Shown here piece after piece: positions 61,201-64,000 of a stretch of DNA of 64,000 bases; the stretch's first letter is position 1, and each line of letters begins with the position of its first letter. The DNA lies in NCBI GenBank assembly GCA_033763695.1, contig JANRKB010000057.1, positions 148,642-212,641 on the forward strand, written 5' to 3'. This stretch comes from JANRKB01 sp033763695. Lineage in GTDB: Bacteria; Planctomycetota; Phycisphaerae; Phycisphaerales; UBA1924. Under the pieces are notes generated by a model. It was not told the origin of the DNA and did not search any database. It worked only from the letters and a program-made list of their open reading frames with translations. Both the position numbers and the translations under genes were made by a program.

Positions 61201-61586
61201 ACGCGCACGTCGCCGGTGAGCAGCATCCGCCGCGTGGTGGGCGATTCGTCGGTCCAGTTCCAGACCTTGGCCGCGCTGAAGGCCAGCGGGCCGTCGACCG
61301 CGGCGAGCGGAAAGCGCATGCCGCCGAAGTCGCGCCCGGAGAAGGAATCGCCCGCGTCGGCGGCGGGCGTGGAGATCGTGAGCGGCTGTGCCGTGGGCGG
61401 CGGCAGGGCCTCGACGCGGGCGTTGGCGTCCTGGCCGGTGCTTTGGCGGTCGATCTGGCGGTCGATTTGGGCCAGCGCGTGCGACGCCCAGGACGCCGGA
61501 CCAACGCCCGCGGCACACGCCACAAGGAGCGTGAGACGGGCTCGCGGGGCCAGGCGGTCAGGGAAGCGGAGGTGTGGGCGGTTCAA
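58212..61586 (-). CDS. LptD-like outer-membrane LPS transport protein
   Basis: About 1124 residues if the TTG at 61586 is the start; upstream in-frame alternatives exist. A signal peptide (RLTLLVACAAGVGPASWA, about 17-34) is followed by a ~280-residue N-terminal region with OstA-like beta-jellyroll stretches (LEGDVIATDGRYTLRGPQIYYDVVQNKALV, KTLRQESSTEFKAEHARLS) and a long C-terminal region of alternating hydrophobic/aromatic strands ending in SVFFQPLGLQSKT, typical of the LptD barrel. LptD with LptE inserts LPS in the outer membrane. Length exceeds E. coli LptD (784) by ~340. The N-terminal linker region and lack of clear disulfide Cys pairs are unusual. It follows argH across a repeat-bearing gap. 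Confidence 0.75.
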   Translation of the reverse strand: MNRPHLRFPDRLAPRARLTLLVACAAGVGPASWASHALAQIDRQIDRQSTGQDANARVEALPPPTAQPLTISTPAADAGDSFSGRDFGGMRFPLAAVDGPLAFSAAKVWNWTDESPTTRRMLLTGDVRVKLGLYEFAASRAVVWLERVEDEGQAGVPGAVPGASAYQVFIYFDRLGSSTGDAGVAVTADRLPVRAIVRAAPTLKADLVYSVRPPEPLVLEGEAALADTLGQMAGREPTGALATGATPATKAFPQSGRIAMIPGEGRPYLPPTGAGGIFGSSRSGRIRTSAEELANAASNLDPEAPAPIFAKNGLLTVSAGNIVRVSGQKAAEGASPTLDLPATEDAVMVSDGLVVEYAEARTGRFLQLSAQRGVIFLKPGTDTSNGANRFDISSVLGLYLEGDVIATDGRYTLRGPQIYYDVVQNKALVLDAVFWTYDQQRRLPLYVRAKTLRQESSTEFKAEHARLSATAFFEPQLSIGASSITISRKSEPATAGGAPRSTTLVDARNITLRAFDVPIAWAPRLSGDPTQAPLKEIRVTGGNEKGAIGTRWNAITLLGLEQSPNREVDLLLDYYFKRGPAIGSDWAWKSPDGFSAGSLSAYLVADDRGDDLLKTGAKIKRDGETRGYIFGEQRWQLDELWSLSLEGSYISDEAFIDGFFEQLGATRREFTNRALLKRVEDNTYFAMEAKGEFNDFIANEYLLQSQGYNVDRMPEVTYVRQADDLIRTWGDRDTPGALQWFQEYRLGRLSLNFDEVTAESRGLNTPTLAERVTGIAPTETVAKRLRDEGYVESGVYRFDTRQELTSKLNVGPINVSPFVVARGTWWDNDFTKFSPNENDNARGWGQAGLRLSTEIQKVDNSVESRLLDLHRIRHIIEPSITASFAETNVDREDLPQYDRDVEGIAEGGIARIGLNQTWQTQRGGPGRWRSVDVFKLRTDYVKASGDVSRESPIGRFFEYRPELSSVGEFIDVDAVWQATNVLAITGGTVYDMDLHQPARTTTGFVVQHSSDFSSFAELRYLNAQDTTYLDFGSSYVLTSKYTVAWAAAYDVSGEGLQSVGADLRRYFQATIFGLGIGYNATTDRTAFSVFFQPLGLQSKTRTRLLDTEPEINDPSRLERLNVGR

Positions 61587-61709
61587 CGTGCGTGTTTCCG
61601 TCGCGAGAGAGACGCGCGGGGACCACCCGGCGCGGGAACCGGATGCTACGGGAGCGCAGGCGAGGGCACAACTGGCGCGGGGAGGGGGTGTGGGGGGAGG
61701 CAAGACCGG

Positions 61710-61721
61710 GAGACATCAGAC
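61710..61721 (+). repeat. GAGACATCAGAC element, copy 1
   Basis: An exact 12-bp copy of GAGACATCAGAC that recurs at 63294-63305, in the same orientation and at a similar distance before a GTCTCAT tract. Together they form a dispersed composite repeat on both sides of argH. Confidence 0.75.
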
Positions 61722-61754
61722 CGGAGACTTGGAGCCAAGCCGGACACGCTCCCG

Positions 61755-61782
61755 GTCTCATGTCTCATGTCTCATGTCTCAT
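61755..61782 (+). repeat. GTCTCAT tandem repeat, 4 units
   Basis: Four perfect 7-bp units between the LptD-like and argH genes. A second tract of five units lies at 63339-63373 beyond the other end of argH. Confidence 0.95.
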
Positions 61783-61800
61783 GTCGTGCTTCCGCACTTC

Positions 61801-61832
61801 GTCTCTTCGTCTCTTCGTCTCTGCGTCTCTTC
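61801..61832 (+). repeat. GTCTCTTC tandem repeat, 4 units
   Basis: GTCTCTTC twice, GTCTCTGC once, GTCTCTTC once, ending 4 bp beyond the argH stop codon. Confidence 0.95.
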
Positions 61833-61835
61833 CTT

Positions 61836-63212
<1,377 letters not shown>

Positions 63213-63250
63213 GCGTTGCTCCTTGTTGAACGCTGGGAGGGTAGAGAGGG

Positions 63251-63274
63251 TGAGGGGGTGAGGGGGTGAGGGGG
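63251..63274 (+). repeat. TGAGGGGG tandem repeat, 3 units
   Basis: Three perfect 8-bp units about 40-60 bp upstream of the argH start, within its likely leader. Confidence 0.9.
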
Positions 63275-63293
63275 TGACAAGACAAGGAGACAG

Positions 63294-63305
63294 GAGACAT
63301 CAGAC
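63294..63305 (+). repeat. GAGACATCAGAC element, copy 2
   Basis: Second exact copy of the 12-bp element, preceded by several GACA/GAGACA steps (GACAAGACAAGGAGACAGG). It is 34 bp before a five-unit GTCTCAT tract, matching the order of copy 1. Confidence 0.75.
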
Positions 63306-63338
63306 AAGGTGACGAGGGAGAGAACCCAGCGGTCGCTT

Positions 63339-63373
63339 GTCTCATGTCTCATGTCTCATGTCTCATGTCTCAT
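63339..63373 (+). repeat. GTCTCAT tandem repeat, 5 units
   Basis: Five perfect 7-bp units, continuing as GTCTCC. It is the counterpart of the four-unit tract at 61755-61782. Confidence 0.95.
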
Positions 63374-63463
63374 GTCTCCGGGTCTGAGGTCTCCCAGTCG
63401 GAGGTCTCGTCGCGGGGTCGCCTTCCGCGCGACAGATCGAATGCTTCCGGCGAGTCGCTCACG

Positions 63464-63529
63464 CAAGATGCTCACGTCAAGATGGTCATCCCAGGGGCCG
63501 GGGTTGACCATCTTGAAATGAGCATCTTG
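63464..63529. repeat. 66-nt nested inverted repeat
   Basis: Outer arms CAAGATGCTCA / TGAGCATCTTG, inner arms CAAGATGGTCA / TGACCATCTTG, joined by 3-nt spacers CGT and AAA and a 16-nt loop. The outer and inner arms differ by one base, so the structure is both a hairpin and a tandem duplication. Confidence 0.9.
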
Positions 63530-63623
63530 ATGGGGCGGGGGAGGCGAGGACAAAGCTCAAAGCGAAAAACAGCAAAGCTCAAATGAGCCGTCCAGCGTGA
63601 GAGCCGCACGGCGTCTCTCGTGC

Positions 63624-63655
63624 CACTGATGTCGGAGTCTTCGACGACATCAGTG
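63624..63655. repeat. perfect 11-bp hairpin
   Basis: CACTGATGTCG / CGACATCAGTG with a 10-nt loop. There is no T-tract on either side, so a terminator is not indicated. Confidence 0.85.
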
Positions 63656-63764
63656 CCGAGGATCGGTGGACGAAGTCGTCGGCTCCTCAGCACCGAGATG
63701 CTCGCAAAGCCTCCCATCTCGGTGGCACGGGAAAGGACTTCGGTGTCAGGGGTCGTCGCGCATG

Positions 63765-63834
63765 ACTTCTTCACGGCATAGCTGCGGAGCTGAGTTGCCA
63801 CTTCTTCACGGCGTAGCCGTGGAGGTGAATAGCC
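63765..63834. repeat. 35-bp tandem duplication with inner palindrome
   Basis: ACTTCTTCACGGC(A/G)TAGC starts both units, which differ at several sites. In the second unit CACGGC-GTA-GCCGTG (63807-63821) is a hairpin; the first unit has a degraded version. Confidence 0.8.
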
Positions 63835-64000
63835 GTGGGTCGCCGCGCCCCCGGAAGTCAGCGGCACCCACGGAAAGAGCGGCCCTATTGACGGGATCGT
63901 CGAAGGTGGATCGTTTCCCGCACGATCCAGTTTCGACAATCCTGTACAAGGGGGATCGCATTCGTCGGGTGTCGCTTCGCGACGACCCGACGCTATTGAC

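Larger units (their letters stand above)
63213..64000. other. 788-bp repeat-rich intergenic region at the window end
   Basis: No credible gene is found. A plausible-looking minus-strand frame (63472-63939) covers hairpins and repeats rather than a protein family. The region contains TGAGGGGG repeats, a GTCTCAT tract, a 66-nt nested hairpin, a perfect 11-bp hairpin and a 35-bp tandem repeat. The argH promoter probably lies in its left part. Confidence 0.7.

Noticed and set aside
63472..63939. 155-codon minus-strand frame
   Set aside because: It runs through the hairpins and tandem repeats, has no signal of a protein family and lacks a Shine-Dalgarno.

Overview
The window looks like chromosomal DNA of a high-GC, Gram-negative-type bacterium of the Planctomycetota, most likely class Phycisphaerae. 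This is inferred from a PEP-CTERM-like exported protein, a prepilin-like protein with an H-x9-DG motif, a nuclease ending in a planctomycete-style dockerin/EF-hand pair, several planctomycete-type proteins of unknown function, and outer-membrane machinery (LptD-like protein, LpxL-like acyltransferase, DUF481 protein). There is no rRNA operon, CRISPR array, phage or IS element. Genes are tightly packed, mostly single or in short runs, with frequent strand changes.

Layout. 1-6.6 kb: a truncated membrane protein, a DUF4442 hotdog protein, an RhlE-type helicase, HtpX, a 3D-domain cell-wall protein and an M50 protease. 6.7-10.9 kb: dnaG and the primary sigma factor side by side, the core of the macromolecular-synthesis operon without rpsU. 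10.9-22.7 kb: a SpoIIE-type phosphatase, two divergent glycosyltransferases, an MBL hydrolase, trxB, a secreted unknown, an Na+/H+ antiporter with a rhodanese, and a TPR-metallopeptidase-PDZ protein. 23-27.5 kb: a PEP-CTERM-like protein with a near-consensus promoter, an LpxL-like acyltransferase, a membrane-anchored coiled-coil protein ending in a BRCT-like domain, and a glycine-rich RRM protein. 28-31.8 kb: a ParA-type ATPase fused to a glycogen-binding-like (CBM48/AMPK) domain, followed by a protein whose middle resembles a MinD/FlhG fold without a P-loop. This pair is the best candidate for an undescribed system.

32-43 kb: an HDOD protein, a cysteine desulfurase, a small membrane protein, mutL broken by a one-base frameshift, a dockerin-tailed nuclease, a DinB / E1-like / metallophosphoesterase run, rpsG and rpsL, and a MazG-like protein. 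43-53 kb: full-length gcvP, a zinc-ribbon membrane protein, tRNA-Arg(CCT), a lipoprotein, a small HTH-like protein, a DUF481 protein, a SHOCT protein, rsmH and a LysM protein. 53-63 kb: a second, membrane-bound SpoIIE phosphatase, a cobalamin adenosyltransferase, a cysteine-free FmdB-like protein, a prepilin-like protein, a response regulator, a zinc-ribbon membrane protein, an LptD-like protein and argH. The last 0.8 kb is non-coding and full of repeats: GTCTCAT tracts that also lie on the other side of argH, a 66-nt nested hairpin, another perfect hairpin and a 35-bp tandem repeat.

Starts were chosen from Shine-Dalgarno spacing, family N-termini and signal peptides where these were visible; uncertain starts are stated per gene. 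All assignments come from reading motifs by eye. No database search was run.
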